The notes under the pieces were generated by a model. The model saw only the letters and a program-made list of their open reading frames with translations. It did no database searches and was not told where the DNA came from. Made by a program: the position numbers and the translations under genes. Positions 1 through 8,792 of a stretch of DNA of 64,000 bases are shown piece after piece. Source of the stretch: CBDHHC01 sp965263345 (lineage in GTDB: Bacteria; Pseudomonadota; Alphaproteobacteria; Rhizobiales; CBDHHC01); the NCBI GenBank assembly GCA_965263345.1, contig CBDHHC010000024.1, forward strand, positions 558,001 to 622,000, read 5' to 3'. The number at the start of each line of letters is the position of its first letter. The stretch's first letter is position 1.

Positions 1-947
1 ATACTTTGAGGTCGCTTGGTATCATTTACTGTTAATGATAAATCTTTAAGCTCAACCCGCTTAAGGTTAGCATTTATTTTGGACTGGATATCAATTAAAC
101 GCTTAGAGCTTGAAGAATTGTAATTTTGAATCTGGTCCTTCTCTTGTGACATTGTTGATAATAAATCAATGGGGGTCTGCCCCGTAAAAACGCCTTTCAA
201 TGTGGGAATATTATTAAACCCATGAACCTCACCATCAACCACATAGCGACTGGTTGTACTTGGGACTTCAATGATGGATTTAATTCTCATATTTCCAAGC
301 TGATCTTGCTCACTTGTCGAGAAATTTAAGTTTCGCTTTTCCCCGTGGTTATAAAAGCTCCCAATAAATCTATATGGACCACTTAATGTTGTAGCCGCCA
401 AATCTCCATTAATGGCATCAAAAACCATAGGGGCTGTCTGCCTCGATTGGAATATGCTTAACGTCCCATTATTGATATCCACAGAGTCTAAAGAAACCTC
501 GCTTGGAACATACGGTAGATTCAATGTTCCAGCTGCAATGCCTCGCCAATTAGGCTGACCAGTTGCATCAAAACGCAAATAGAGATGTGGTTTTACCAAT
601 TCAATTTTCTTGATTTTCACAACACCACGAAGAAGTGGAGGAATAGAAAGCCACAACTTAAAACCATCAACGTCAGCAAAGAGCTTATCTGAGATTTGAA
701 AGTTTTCTAAATTCCCCTTCTTATAAACGACATCTTGAATTTTAACTTTCTTAAACTCTAAATATGGAGCTGGAAGGAGTTTAAGATTGACATGCCCTTC
801 AACTTTGACCTTACGGCCAATAAGTTGGGAAGCTTGGTCTTCAAAAATATATTTATATTCATTCCAATTCACATAATTTGGGGCGATAAATAACGCACCT
901 AGTACGAGAATTATAAAAGCTGCTACTGTCAGAAGAAAAGAATTCAC
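1..947 (-). CDS. AsmA family protein, N-terminal part (cut by window edge)
   Basis: The reading frame is open from a GTG at 945-947 to the left window edge, about 315 codons. The protein starts with a short N-terminal hydrophobic anchor followed by a motif of the type APNYVNWNEYK, then a segment like LIGRKVKVEG and repeated beta-rich stretches. That is the usual opening of AsmA/TamB-like proteins, which are inner-membrane anchored, face the periplasm and help maintain the outer membrane, probably in lipid transport. An AAAGGA ribosome site lies 11 bases upstream of the GTG, and no in-frame ATG is available there. The C-terminal part is outside the window, so length and domain completeness cannot be judged. 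Confidence 0.72.
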   Translation of the reverse strand, partial: MNSFLLTVAAFIILVLGALFIAPNYVNWNEYKYIFEDQASQLIGRKVKVEGHVNLKLLPAPYLEFKKVKIQDVVYKKGNLENFQISDKLFADVDGFKLWLSIPPLLRGVVKIKKIELVKPHLYLRFDATGQPNWRGIAAGTLNLPYVPSEVSLDSVDINNGTLSIFQSRQTAPMVFDAINGDLAATTLSGPYRFIGSFYNHGEKRNLNFSTSEQDQLGNMRIKSIIEVPSTTSRYVVDGEVHGFNNIPTLKGVFTGQTPIDLLSTMSQEKDQIQNYNSSSSKRLIDIQSKINANLKRVELKDLSLTVNDTKRPQS

Positions 948-1400
948 GTTGTTTACTATCCTTTAGCAAATAGAATAACCAACGCTATCATCAACATAAA
1001 ATGATAATAAACGCCACCCTATGGATATATGCTAAATTTTAGGAGTTACATATACCAAATTTGCACTTCACCTAAAAATACAATTATAACTTAAAATTCA
1101 AGTATTTATAAGCAAAACCTCACCTATGATTAATCATTTTGCCCAAAAGCAATGCCATTTTTATGACATCATACACAATAATACCAATTTTGAGATCGAA
1201 TTCATTCAAATTCTCTTAAACCTGAAATTGTTCCCTTTGAGGTTAGAAGGGCAAATGAAATAAAAAAGTTCGTACAGTTAGAAATTTATCTACACATAAA
1301 TAACTATATATTTGTTATAATATCTTACATCTTGTGTACCTATACATAATCAGGTATTACGCATTTAGACATGTAAATTATAATATATACTGGGATAAGA
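948..1400. other. intergenic gap, nothing recognised
   Basis: This AT-rich space separates two divergent genes, the AsmA-like gene on the left and the ClC gene on the right, so both promoters must lie here. A TATAAT-like hexamer is present at 1316-1321, but I could not find a convincing -35 element at the right distance. No RNA gene, repeat or small ORF with a ribosome site was seen. Confidence 0.4.
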
Positions 1401-3053
1401 ATGCATAACTTCATAACAATGCTCAAGCATTTTCCCAAACTTACAATAAAAAGTTTTTTTCATCGCGTACACCCGAATATTCTGAATTTTGTGCAAGAAA
1501 AACAACATATTGTCTGGTTACTTGCAATTGTAATTGGTATTGGTGTCTCTTATGCTGCACTTTTATTCCGTTTTTTAATTGGTTTCTGGCAACTGTTTTG
1601 GATTGGCAGTTTAAGTGAAAAAACACTTTCCATTATATCAACATTACCATGGTGGGTTGTCCTTATTACACCTGCTATTGGCGGTCTATGTGTTGGTTTT
1701 TGCATAACACGTTTTTTACCGGACAAACGTGCATATGGTGTAGCAGATGTCATTGAATCTCGTGCAGTTAGAGCTTGTAGAATTCCATTAAAAGATGGTT
1801 TCTGGAGTGCCATTGTATCTTCGATTTCTCTAGGTTGTGGTGCAAGTGTTGGACGTGAAGGACCCGTTGTCCATCTAGGAGCAAGTATCGCATCTGTATT
1901 AGAAGATGCTTTCAATCTTCCAAGAAGTGCAAGAAGAACACTTTTAGCCTGCGGTGTTGCTGCAGCTGTTTCAGCATCCTTTAACGCTCCAATAGCTGGT
2001 GTCCTATTTGCGCACGAACTTATCCTGGCACATTACGCCACCAGAGCCTTTGTTCCCATTGTGATTTCTAGTGTTTTAGCAACAATCATTGCACGGATTC
2101 ATTTAGGCGATTTCCCAGCCTTTATCGTACCCCCTTATCAAATCACATCATATTGGGAGTTTCCTGCATTTGCATTACTGGGTCTAACATGCGCAGTTGT
2201 TGCAATATGTTTTCAATTTTCGCTCATTTTTACGGACAAATTTGCTCGAAATATTGAAATACCACTTTGGTTGCGCCCAGCAATCGGAGGACTGATTGTT
2301 GGTGCAATCGCTATCTTTTACCCACAAATTTTGGGTGTAGGATATGACACAACGGATGCAGCACTAAAACAAGGACTTTCTCTAGAACTATTATTTGCCT
2401 TGCTTATTCTCAAAACGGCTGCGACGTCTATAAGTCTCGCAAGTCGATTTGGAGGCGGAGTCTTTTCCCCATCACTATATATCGGCGCGATGACTGGGGG
2501 CGCTTTTGGTCTGATTGCAGCTCAAGCATTCCCAGAAGTGGCATCAAGCAATGGGCTGTATGCGATATTAGGAATGGGAGCTGTTTCCGCAGCAGTAATA
2601 GGGGCCCCAATTTCCACGACCATGATCGTGTTTGAGTTGACAGGCGGTTATGATGTGACAATTGCACTTTTATTAGCAGTTTCAATCGCCTCAGGACTCA
2701 ACCAAGCGACACATGGGATAAGCTTTTTCCATTGGCAACTAAACAATAGGGGCCTGTTTCTTCAAGATGGCGAACACAGGCACATTGTAAAAACGCTCTT
2801 TGTTTCAGAATTTATGACACCTCTATCTGAAAGTGATGATATTTCCGACTTTGACCCAAACCATATGCCGTGGCTTAAAAAAGACAATACCGTAGAAACT
2901 GCATTAAGAGCTTTTGATAAGTATAACTGCCATCGTATCGCCATTGTTGATAATATTAATACAAATAAAGTTATTGCTTGGGCAGACCACTGGGCTGCAC
3001 TTGAAGCATTAAATAAGAAATTGATAGAAATTCAGGTAGAAGAACATAGATAA
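1401..3053 (+). CDS. ClC-family chloride channel/transporter with C-terminal CBS-like region
   Basis: This is a polytopic inner-membrane protein of 550 residues. The ClC signature GREGP lies at about residues 151-155; its glutamate is the gating/proton glutamate of the family. FNAPIAG and the second anion-binding loop GGGVFSP (about 352-358) are also present. The first classical selectivity loop, GSGIP, is replaced by a GVADV-type sequence, as in a subset of bacterial ClC proteins. After the membrane part comes a region resembling one CBS domain (about 470-540). Proteins of this family move chloride, often in exchange for protons, and support acid or osmotic balance. A GGGATAAG sequence just before the ATG may act as ribosome site. 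The gene stands alone, and the exact ion and mechanism (channel or antiporter) cannot be read from the sequence. Confidence 0.9.
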   Translation: MHNFITMLKHFPKLTIKSFFHRVHPNILNFVQEKQHIVWLLAIVIGIGVSYAALLFRFLIGFWQLFWIGSLSEKTLSIISTLPWWVVLITPAIGGLCVGFCITRFLPDKRAYGVADVIESRAVRACRIPLKDGFWSAIVSSISLGCGASVGREGPVVHLGASIASVLEDAFNLPRSARRTLLACGVAAAVSASFNAPIAGVLFAHELILAHYATRAFVPIVISSVLATIIARIHLGDFPAFIVPPYQITSYWEFPAFALLGLTCAVVAICFQFSLIFTDKFARNIEIPLWLRPAIGGLIVGAIAIFYPQILGVGYDTTDAALKQGLSLELLFALLILKTAATSISLASRFGGGVFSPSLYIGAMTGGAFGLIAAQAFPEVASSNGLYAILGMGAVSAAVIGAPISTTMIVFELTGGYDVTIALLLAVSIASGLNQATHGISFFHWQLNNRGLFLQDGEHRHIVKTLFVSEFMTPLSESDDISDFDPNHMPWLKKDNTVETALRAFDKYNCHRIAIVDNINTNKVIAWADHWAALEALNKKLIEIQVEEHR

Positions 3054-3113
3054 AGGGATTGGTATATAAATGTAACATTTAGTTGATATTACTTATTAAA
3101 TTAACATCTAGTC

Positions 3114-3142
3114 TTGATATTCCTATTGTTTTCTAGTATACT
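3114..3142 (+). promoter_or_regulatory. sigma-70-like promoter for candidate sRNA
   Basis: TTGATA at 3114-3119 and TATACT at 3137-3142 are separated by exactly 17 bases, close to the sigma-70 consensus in sequence and spacing. The predicted start, near 3149-3150, lies about ten bases before a long hairpin with a T tail, and no coding gene follows directly. This is why the downstream hairpin is called an RNA gene rather than only a terminator of the ClC gene. Confidence 0.6.
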
Positions 3143-3149
3143 TTGTTAA

Positions 3150-3230
3150 ATTATAATTCGGGTCTGAGTTAGTTAGCTAAGCACATCATGGAATTTGTTC
3201 GCACAAACGCTCCTAACCCAGACCCTTTTT
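3150..3230 (+). ncRNA. candidate small RNA with intrinsic terminator
   Basis: An outer stem pairs GGGTCTGAGTTAG (3160-3172) with CTAACCCAGACCC (3213-3225): 13 base pairs with one mismatch, followed by TTTTT. The 40-base interior holds a smaller hairpin, TTTGT/ACAAA with loop TCGC (3194-3207). A well-spaced promoter sits directly upstream. The transcript would be about 80 nt and nearly all folded. It matches no RNA family that I can name; it does not carry the SRP, 6S or tmRNA hallmarks. It could instead be the ClC terminator, but the hairpin begins about 106 bases past that stop codon. Confidence 0.5.
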
Positions 3231-3793
3231 CCTTCAGAAGTTCTCGACTATATCAACCGTGTATTGACAAATATATTGCCGCATCTATACCTCTAGTATT
3301 GCCAAACACCCTTGCTATAAAACCTCTTAAGGAAACTAAAGAATAAATAATATTTAAACTTGTTCCATAAATCTAAGATAAATTTTTGAATCTATAAAAC
3401 AACCTCATTATGTAATTAGTTTAAAACTATTTGTACTTCATTTATACAAGTCTTCATTACTGACAGAAGCCTCAGTATCTATGTTTATTAAATAAATGTA
3501 AAGTTGTTTTTTGTATTTTTTTTGCTTTTTTTAGTACAATACAGAATTGTCATTTATATAATAAAATCATTACACTTAAATGAAATTGATTGTGAGAATT
3601 ATTTGCAACTAAGTGAGTAAAAACACAATCTATTCTTAGTGCTGTGGAAGGTTTGAAATTGATTGTCTGAAATCTAACCTGAAACAAGATTACTGATATA
3701 ATATACTTTCACTAAAAAGATTCGAATTCATAATAAGAAGCAATATATCAGTACTAAGAAATCAACCCGCCTCGTTTATTGAAAGTGTGTTTT
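3231..3793. other. long AT-rich leader upstream of uvrD
   Basis: About 560 bases hold no ORF with coding character. A TTGACA (3264-3269) with TATACC (3286-3291) at 16 bases spacing is a plausible promoter, and a TATAAT sits at 3697-3702 close to uvrD without a matching -35 element. T-rich tracts lie around 3505-3535. Which of these drives uvrD cannot be decided by eye. Confidence 0.35.
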
Positions 3794-6091
3794 ATGGCAA
3801 ATCAAGCAAATAAAGTGTCATTATCCAGCCTAGCAGCACCCGTTACTGAAATACCTTATCTTGATGGATTAAATGCTGAACAACGAGACGCTGTTGAAAC
3901 ATTAAATGGTCCTCTTCTGGTGCTAGCTGGCGCTGGTACTGGAAAAACACGTGTTTTAACCACACGCATTGCACATATATTAGCAACAGTTCAAGCTCGC
4001 CCCTATCAAATACTTGCAGTAACATTCACCAATAAAGCAGCAAAGGAAATGAAACATCGCATTGCTAAATTTGTTGGCGGTGATGTTGAAGGGATGCCCT
4101 GGTTAGGAACCTTCCATTCGATTGGTGTTAAAATTTTACGACGACATGCCGAGCTCGTAGGTCTAAAATCAAATTTCACAATTTTGGACACAGATGATCA
4201 AATACGCCTCTTAAAACAATTGATTAAAGCAGAAAATCTCGATGAGAAAAGATGGACTGCTAAACATTTAGCTAGCCTCATTGATAACTGGAAAAATAAA
4301 GGCCTTACCCCTGATAAAATTTCACAAGAAAGCTCTTTCGCATTTGCAAATGGTCTTGGTTCAGACCTCTATTCTGCATATCAAACAAGATTAAAAGAAT
4401 TAAATGCCGTTGATTTTGGAGACCTTGTTCTCGAATGCTTAAGATTATTCCAAAATAACACAGATGTACTTGCAGAATACCATAGTCGCTTTTCATATAT
4501 TCTTGTTGATGAATATCAAGATACAAATGTTGCTCAATATCTCTGGTTACGACTGCTCGCACAAGGAAGCGAGAATGTCTGTTGTGTCGGAGATGATGAC
4601 CAGGCAATTTATGGTTGGCGTGGAGCAGAAATTGATAATATTCTAAAATTTGAAAAAGATTTTAAAAATGCGAAAGTAATACGACTAGAGAAAAATTACC
4701 GTTCCACCGGACATATATTAGGAGCTGCAGGCGGCCTCATAGCCCATAATGAAGGCCGTTTGGGCAAGACACTTCATACAGATGGAAATGATGGTGATAA
4801 AGTACTTGTTCAAGGCGTTTGGGATGATGAACAAGAAGCTCGTGTGATTGCTGAAGATATTGAACAACTCCAAATTAAAGGCCATGACCTTAATGAAATT
4901 GCTATTCTAGTCCGTGCAAGTTTTCAGATGCGGGCTTTTGAAGATCGTTTTGTTACATTAGGTCTAGATTACAGAGTGATTGGTGGTCCTCGTTTTTATG
5001 AACGCCAGGAAATTAAAGATGCCATTGCATATTTAGATGTCGTTCTTAATTCTTCCAATGATCTTAAATTTGAACGTATCATCAATGTGCCTAAAAGGGG
5101 GCTCGGGGATGCAACTTTAAAACTGATCCATGCCCATGCTAGAGCGAGATCTATCTCACTTGTTCAAGCATCACGTGAACTCGCACAAACACAAGAATTA
5201 AAGCCAAAGCCACGCAATTCACTTTCTGGGCTGATAAATATGATTGATCATTGGCACCAACAAATTGATCACCTACCCCACACAGAACTTGCAGAACTAA
5301 TACTTGATGAATCTGGTTATACAGCTATGTGGCAAAAAGATAAGTCCCCACAAGCACACTCCAGACTTGAAAATTTGAAAGAACTTATACGCTTTATGAG
5401 CGACTTTGAAAATCTAGCTGGTTTTCTGGAACATGTGTCTCTTGTAATGGACACATCAGTTGAAGAAGATGGCGACAAAATCAACCTCATGACTCTTCAT
5501 TCAGCTAAAGGACTAGAATTTAAATCAGTCTTTTTACCTGGCTGGGAAGAAGGTCTCTTTCCACATCAAAGAAGTCTGGATGAATCTGGACAAGCAGGCT
5601 TAGAAGAAGAAAGACGCTTGGCGTATGTTGGTCTGACAAGAGCCAGAGAAAATGCGAAAATCACATTTACACAAAATCGCCGTGTTCACAATTTATGGCA
5701 GTCAGCCCTCCCCTCACGCTTTATCGATGAATTACCTTTAGATCATGCCGAAGCAATACGTGATACTGGCTACAGTGGAAATTACGGACGCAATTCTGAC
5801 AATAGCAGAGACTATTCGTATAATAATTCTGGATTCTCAGAAAATTACAAAAACCAAAAATATCAACAGAATCCGACTAGGAAAAATCAAAGATCAAAGG
5901 CAAAAACAATTGAAGGAACCGTCACCTCTTCTTCAATCAAAGAAACCTCAAATTTTAAGATTGGAGAACGTGTTTTTCATATGAAATTTGGTTATGGAAA
6001 TATTCAGCAAATAGACGGAAATAAGTTAATTATTGATTTTGATAAAGCAGGCCAGAAGCATGTTGTTGATTCTTTTGTCGATAAGACTTAG
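3794..6091 (+). CDS. uvrD: UvrD/PcrA-type superfamily 1A DNA helicase
   Basis: All SF1A helicase motifs are visible in order: Walker A GAGTGKT (about residues 46-52), motif Ia TFTNKAA, Walker B DEYQDTN (about 239), motif III GDDDQAIYGWRG, motif IV EKNYRS, motif V TLHSAKGLEF and motif VI VGLTRARE. The last 45 residues, after a low-complexity Asn/Tyr/Ser-rich linker, form the small Tudor-like domain that PcrA/UvrD uses to touch RNA polymerase (GERVFHMKFGYG). The enzyme unwinds DNA 3' to 5' in nucleotide excision and mismatch repair and clears stalled complexes. Length, about 765 residues, is normal. I start at ATG 3794, preceded by GAAAG 8 bases upstream; the in-frame TTG at 3779 is the longer alternative. 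Confidence 0.95.
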   Translation: MANQANKVSLSSLAAPVTEIPYLDGLNAEQRDAVETLNGPLLVLAGAGTGKTRVLTTRIAHILATVQARPYQILAVTFTNKAAKEMKHRIAKFVGGDVEGMPWLGTFHSIGVKILRRHAELVGLKSNFTILDTDDQIRLLKQLIKAENLDEKRWTAKHLASLIDNWKNKGLTPDKISQESSFAFANGLGSDLYSAYQTRLKELNAVDFGDLVLECLRLFQNNTDVLAEYHSRFSYILVDEYQDTNVAQYLWLRLLAQGSENVCCVGDDDQAIYGWRGAEIDNILKFEKDFKNAKVIRLEKNYRSTGHILGAAGGLIAHNEGRLGKTLHTDGNDGDKVLVQGVWDDEQEARVIAEDIEQLQIKGHDLNEIAILVRASFQMRAFEDRFVTLGLDYRVIGGPRFYERQEIKDAIAYLDVVLNSSNDLKFERIINVPKRGLGDATLKLIHAHARARSISLVQASRELAQTQELKPKPRNSLSGLINMIDHWHQQIDHLPHTELAELILDESGYTAMWQKDKSPQAHSRLENLKELIRFMSDFENLAGFLEHVSLVMDTSVEEDGDKINLMTLHSAKGLEFKSVFLPGWEEGLFPHQRSLDESGQAGLEEERRLAYVGLTRARENAKITFTQNRRVHNLWQSALPSRFIDELPLDHAEAIRDTGYSGNYGRNSDNSRDYSYNNSGFSENYKNQKYQQNPTRKNQRSKAKTIEGTVTSSSIKETSNFKIGERVFHMKFGYGNIQQIDGNKLIIDFDKAGQKHVVDSFVDKT

Positions 6092-6255
6092 ATATCTGTG
6101 TAAGGGGAAATTATATCAGAAATGATCTTTATACATCGCTAAAAAACAGAGTTCTGGACCGTTTCGACCTTATAGTAACTCCTATAATAAAAACGATTAC
6201 ATAATGAGAGACTTAACTTATAGTAAGAATATAATTTTCATTTCAAAAACAGCGT

Positions 6256-7653
6256 ATGAATGGTTTAAAAATGACTGAAACGAGCGTAGTTGAAAACAAT
6301 TCCCATCCTCAAAGCATAAATCAAATACAGACATCAGAGGATGCACTAGCAGAACCCTCCGCTGTCTCAACGACAAAAAAAGAAAAATTTATACCAATAA
6401 CCCGCTTTGCCCTTTTAGATCGTTTAAAACAACCTGATGCATGGCCAGATGGCTTATATAATGAAGGAATTCTTGCAGTACAAAACCTCGCGACATGGAG
6501 ACACCATTCTTATTCGCAACGCCTGATAAAGCTTCTCAAGCACTACCTACCCTTCAGCCCGGATAGAGATACCGTTAGAATACTTGAGTTTTCTAAAGAA
6601 GAACTTTTCAATAAAAGAAAAATATTTATCGAGCAAATAGTTACACTAGTAGAACAAGCAAATTATGAAAAATTAAGCCAAGAAGAACTTGATGCATTTT
6701 TTACAGCCCAAGGGCCTTATGGTTTAAACCTTAAAGTTGATATGAGTGAATATGATGAGTCACTTGTCTATTATCGTGGTTCAGACATCAAGATGCATAC
6801 AACACGCGATTGGAAAAAATTATTCTTATATAAAAAGACAGAATCCATTCCGATTTTCCAACGGCTTTTCATGTTGTTTAAACTGAAGCCTGCAGAAACA
6901 CGTATTCGCGAAATCATGGAGTCTGAAAATGTTGATGAGAAGAAAGCAAAAAAACTTCTTGCGAATTATAGAAAAGTGCTCCCGGAAGGAATTAGCTCAG
7001 ACCATATATACCTAAAAACGTTCAAAAATATTCCTCAATCTGATTTAGAAATGTTGTTTCCAAACACGAAGGTTGAGTTTAAGTTATTCGATAAAATTAA
7101 GTTTATTGTCACCGCTGGCGGTGGAACGGTCAGCGGTATTGTCGGAACAGCCACGAAAGTCATTGCAGCTACAAACCCAATAACACTTGCTATTGCTGTT
7201 GCTGGTTTTTGCGGCTTAATCTTTCGCCAAGTTTCTAATTTCTTTAACCAACGTAATCGCTATATGATGGTCCTCGCCCAAAACTTATATTTCCATAGCC
7301 TGGCAAATAACAGAGGAGCTTTAACATTACTTGTCGATCGAGCTGAAGAAGAAGACATAAAAGAAGAAATCTTGCTTTATACTTACTTACTGCACAATGA
7401 TGTTCCACCTCTTGAACGCACGAATGCAAAATCTAGCATTGAAGAATTTCTAGCAAATGAGTTCTCGATATCAATAGACTATGACTTTGAGGATGCTCTG
7501 GACCGATTGATAGAAGATGGACTCGCAGTAGAAGATGAACAAGGTGTCTTGCGGGCAGTACACCCCACTCTTGTTCGTCAGGGATTATCTGAAAAATGGA
7601 ATGCATGTTTAGACAGTGACGGTAAGCTCCTTCTAGACTCAAATGCTGCATAG
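6256..7653 (+). CDS. TMEM143/DUF3754-like membrane protein
   Basis: This is a 465-residue protein with a polar N-terminal half and one or two hydrophobic segments at about residues 285-330, the first around a Gly/Thr-rich stretch (GGGTVSGIVG). Conserved charged segments such as YYRGSDIKMHTT, LFLYKKTE and NRYMMVLAQNLYFHS lie before and after it. This layout agrees with the TMEM143 family (DUF3754), found in bacteria and as a mitochondrial membrane protein; its biochemical role is unknown. The C-terminal end (about 380-460) has a winged-helix-like look. The gene lies between uvrD and prmA on the same strand but with gaps of 165 and 76 bases. No ribosome site decides between ATG 6256 and ATG 6271. 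Confidence 0.6.
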   Translation: MNGLKMTETSVVENNSHPQSINQIQTSEDALAEPSAVSTTKKEKFIPITRFALLDRLKQPDAWPDGLYNEGILAVQNLATWRHHSYSQRLIKLLKHYLPFSPDRDTVRILEFSKEELFNKRKIFIEQIVTLVEQANYEKLSQEELDAFFTAQGPYGLNLKVDMSEYDESLVYYRGSDIKMHTTRDWKKLFLYKKTESIPIFQRLFMLFKLKPAETRIREIMESENVDEKKAKKLLANYRKVLPEGISSDHIYLKTFKNIPQSDLEMLFPNTKVEFKLFDKIKFIVTAGGGTVSGIVGTATKVIAATNPITLAIAVAGFCGLIFRQVSNFFNQRNRYMMVLAQNLYFHSLANNRGALTLLVDRAEEEDIKEEILLYTYLLHNDVPPLERTNAKSSIEEFLANEFSISIDYDFEDALDRLIEDGLAVEDEQGVLRAVHPTLVRQGLSEKWNACLDSDGKLLLDSNAA

Positions 7654-7729
7654 TTTGTGAAAACATTGACTGCAAGGGGCGTTTAACAATATAAAGTAAA
7701 ACCCCTAGCCTCCTAACTTTACAAAGCAC

Positions 7730-8644
7730 ATGCAACATACATATAAACTGACTTTTATTATCAATGGCGATCAGGTATTTTTAGCAGATACCCTTTTAGA
7801 AGAACGACTGAACGCCACGGCAATTAGCACAACACGATTTAATGAACAACTTGATCAATGGAAGTGTGAGTCATATTATCCTGAGAAGCCTTGTGAAAAC
7901 CTCGTTAATGAAGTGCTACAACAGCTAAATATCGGCAATGATCAAATCGATGGCGTTCCAAAAGTTGAAGAACTTCCAGACCAAGATTGGGTGGCAAAAG
8001 TACAAAGTGATTTATCACCAGTAAAAGCAGAACAGATTATTATTCATGGCCAGCATGATCGCAAACGATTCATACAATCTCCATTTGCTATAGAAATTGA
8101 TGCCGGTCAAGCGTTTGGAACGGCACATCATGGTACAACACAAGGCTGCTTAAGAGCATTACAAGGCCTTTTCAAATCAAGAGATTACAACAATATTTTG
8201 GATTTGGGGACAGGTACTGGTATACTTGCGATCGCTGCAAGAAAATTAAATAAACATACAAACATTATTGCAAGTGATATTGATAAAATCTCAACGCAAG
8301 TTGCATTGGAAAATTGCAAGATCAACCGAGTTGGAAATTCAATTAAAATCATCCATGCTACTGGACTAAAACATAAGTCCCTCAAAGAGAAGACACCATA
8401 TGATCTTATAATTGCCAACATTCTCGCTCAGCCACTAATGAAACTTGCTCCAGAATTTTCACAATCTTTAATTAATAATGGACATATAATTTTATCAGGT
8501 CTTCTTCAATCTCAATCCAGGCAGGTCATTGCGCATTATTTAAACCATGGATTTATTATTGAAAGAAGAATCCCAATTGATGAATGGATGACTCTAATCA
8601 TGAGAAAATATGATACAAGACCATTAATCTGTGTTGAAGAATAG
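7730..8644 (+). CDS. prmA: ribosomal protein L11 methyltransferase
   Basis: PrmA is a SAM-dependent enzyme that trimethylates several amino groups of ribosomal protein L11. The N-terminal substrate-recognition domain (about 1-95) is followed by the Rossmann methyltransferase domain. Motif I, LDLGTGTGILAIA, lies at about residues 158-170; the acidic loop ASDID follows; and the ANILAQPL motif near 228 is typical of PrmA, replacing the NPPY of other N-methyltransferases. The pre-motif GQAFGTAHHGTT is also characteristic. Length (304) is normal. It is followed by an aminopeptidase P gene, a neighbourhood repeated in many alphaproteobacteria. Confidence 0.93.
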   Translation: MQHTYKLTFIINGDQVFLADTLLEERLNATAISTTRFNEQLDQWKCESYYPEKPCENLVNEVLQQLNIGNDQIDGVPKVEELPDQDWVAKVQSDLSPVKAEQIIIHGQHDRKRFIQSPFAIEIDAGQAFGTAHHGTTQGCLRALQGLFKSRDYNNILDLGTGTGILAIAARKLNKHTNIIASDIDKISTQVALENCKINRVGNSIKIIHATGLKHKSLKEKTPYDLIIANILAQPLMKLAPEFSQSLINNGHIILSGLLQSQSRQVIAHYLNHGFIIERRIPIDEWMTLIMRKYDTRPLICVEE

Positions 8645-8792
8645 ATTGTGGATCTTACAGAAATAGAGCGGTACGTTATTGAGGCCCCCTAATGATATCT
8701 GCTATACTCTATTAAATTAATCATTTAGTAACGCATAAATTTCCAGAAGCTCTTCATCAGCATTTAATTTAGAGTATTCCAAAGGCTAATTC

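Noticed and set aside
3779..3793. TTG start of uvrD at 3779
   Set aside because: The ATG at 3794 follows GAAAG at good spacing and gives a normal N-terminus.
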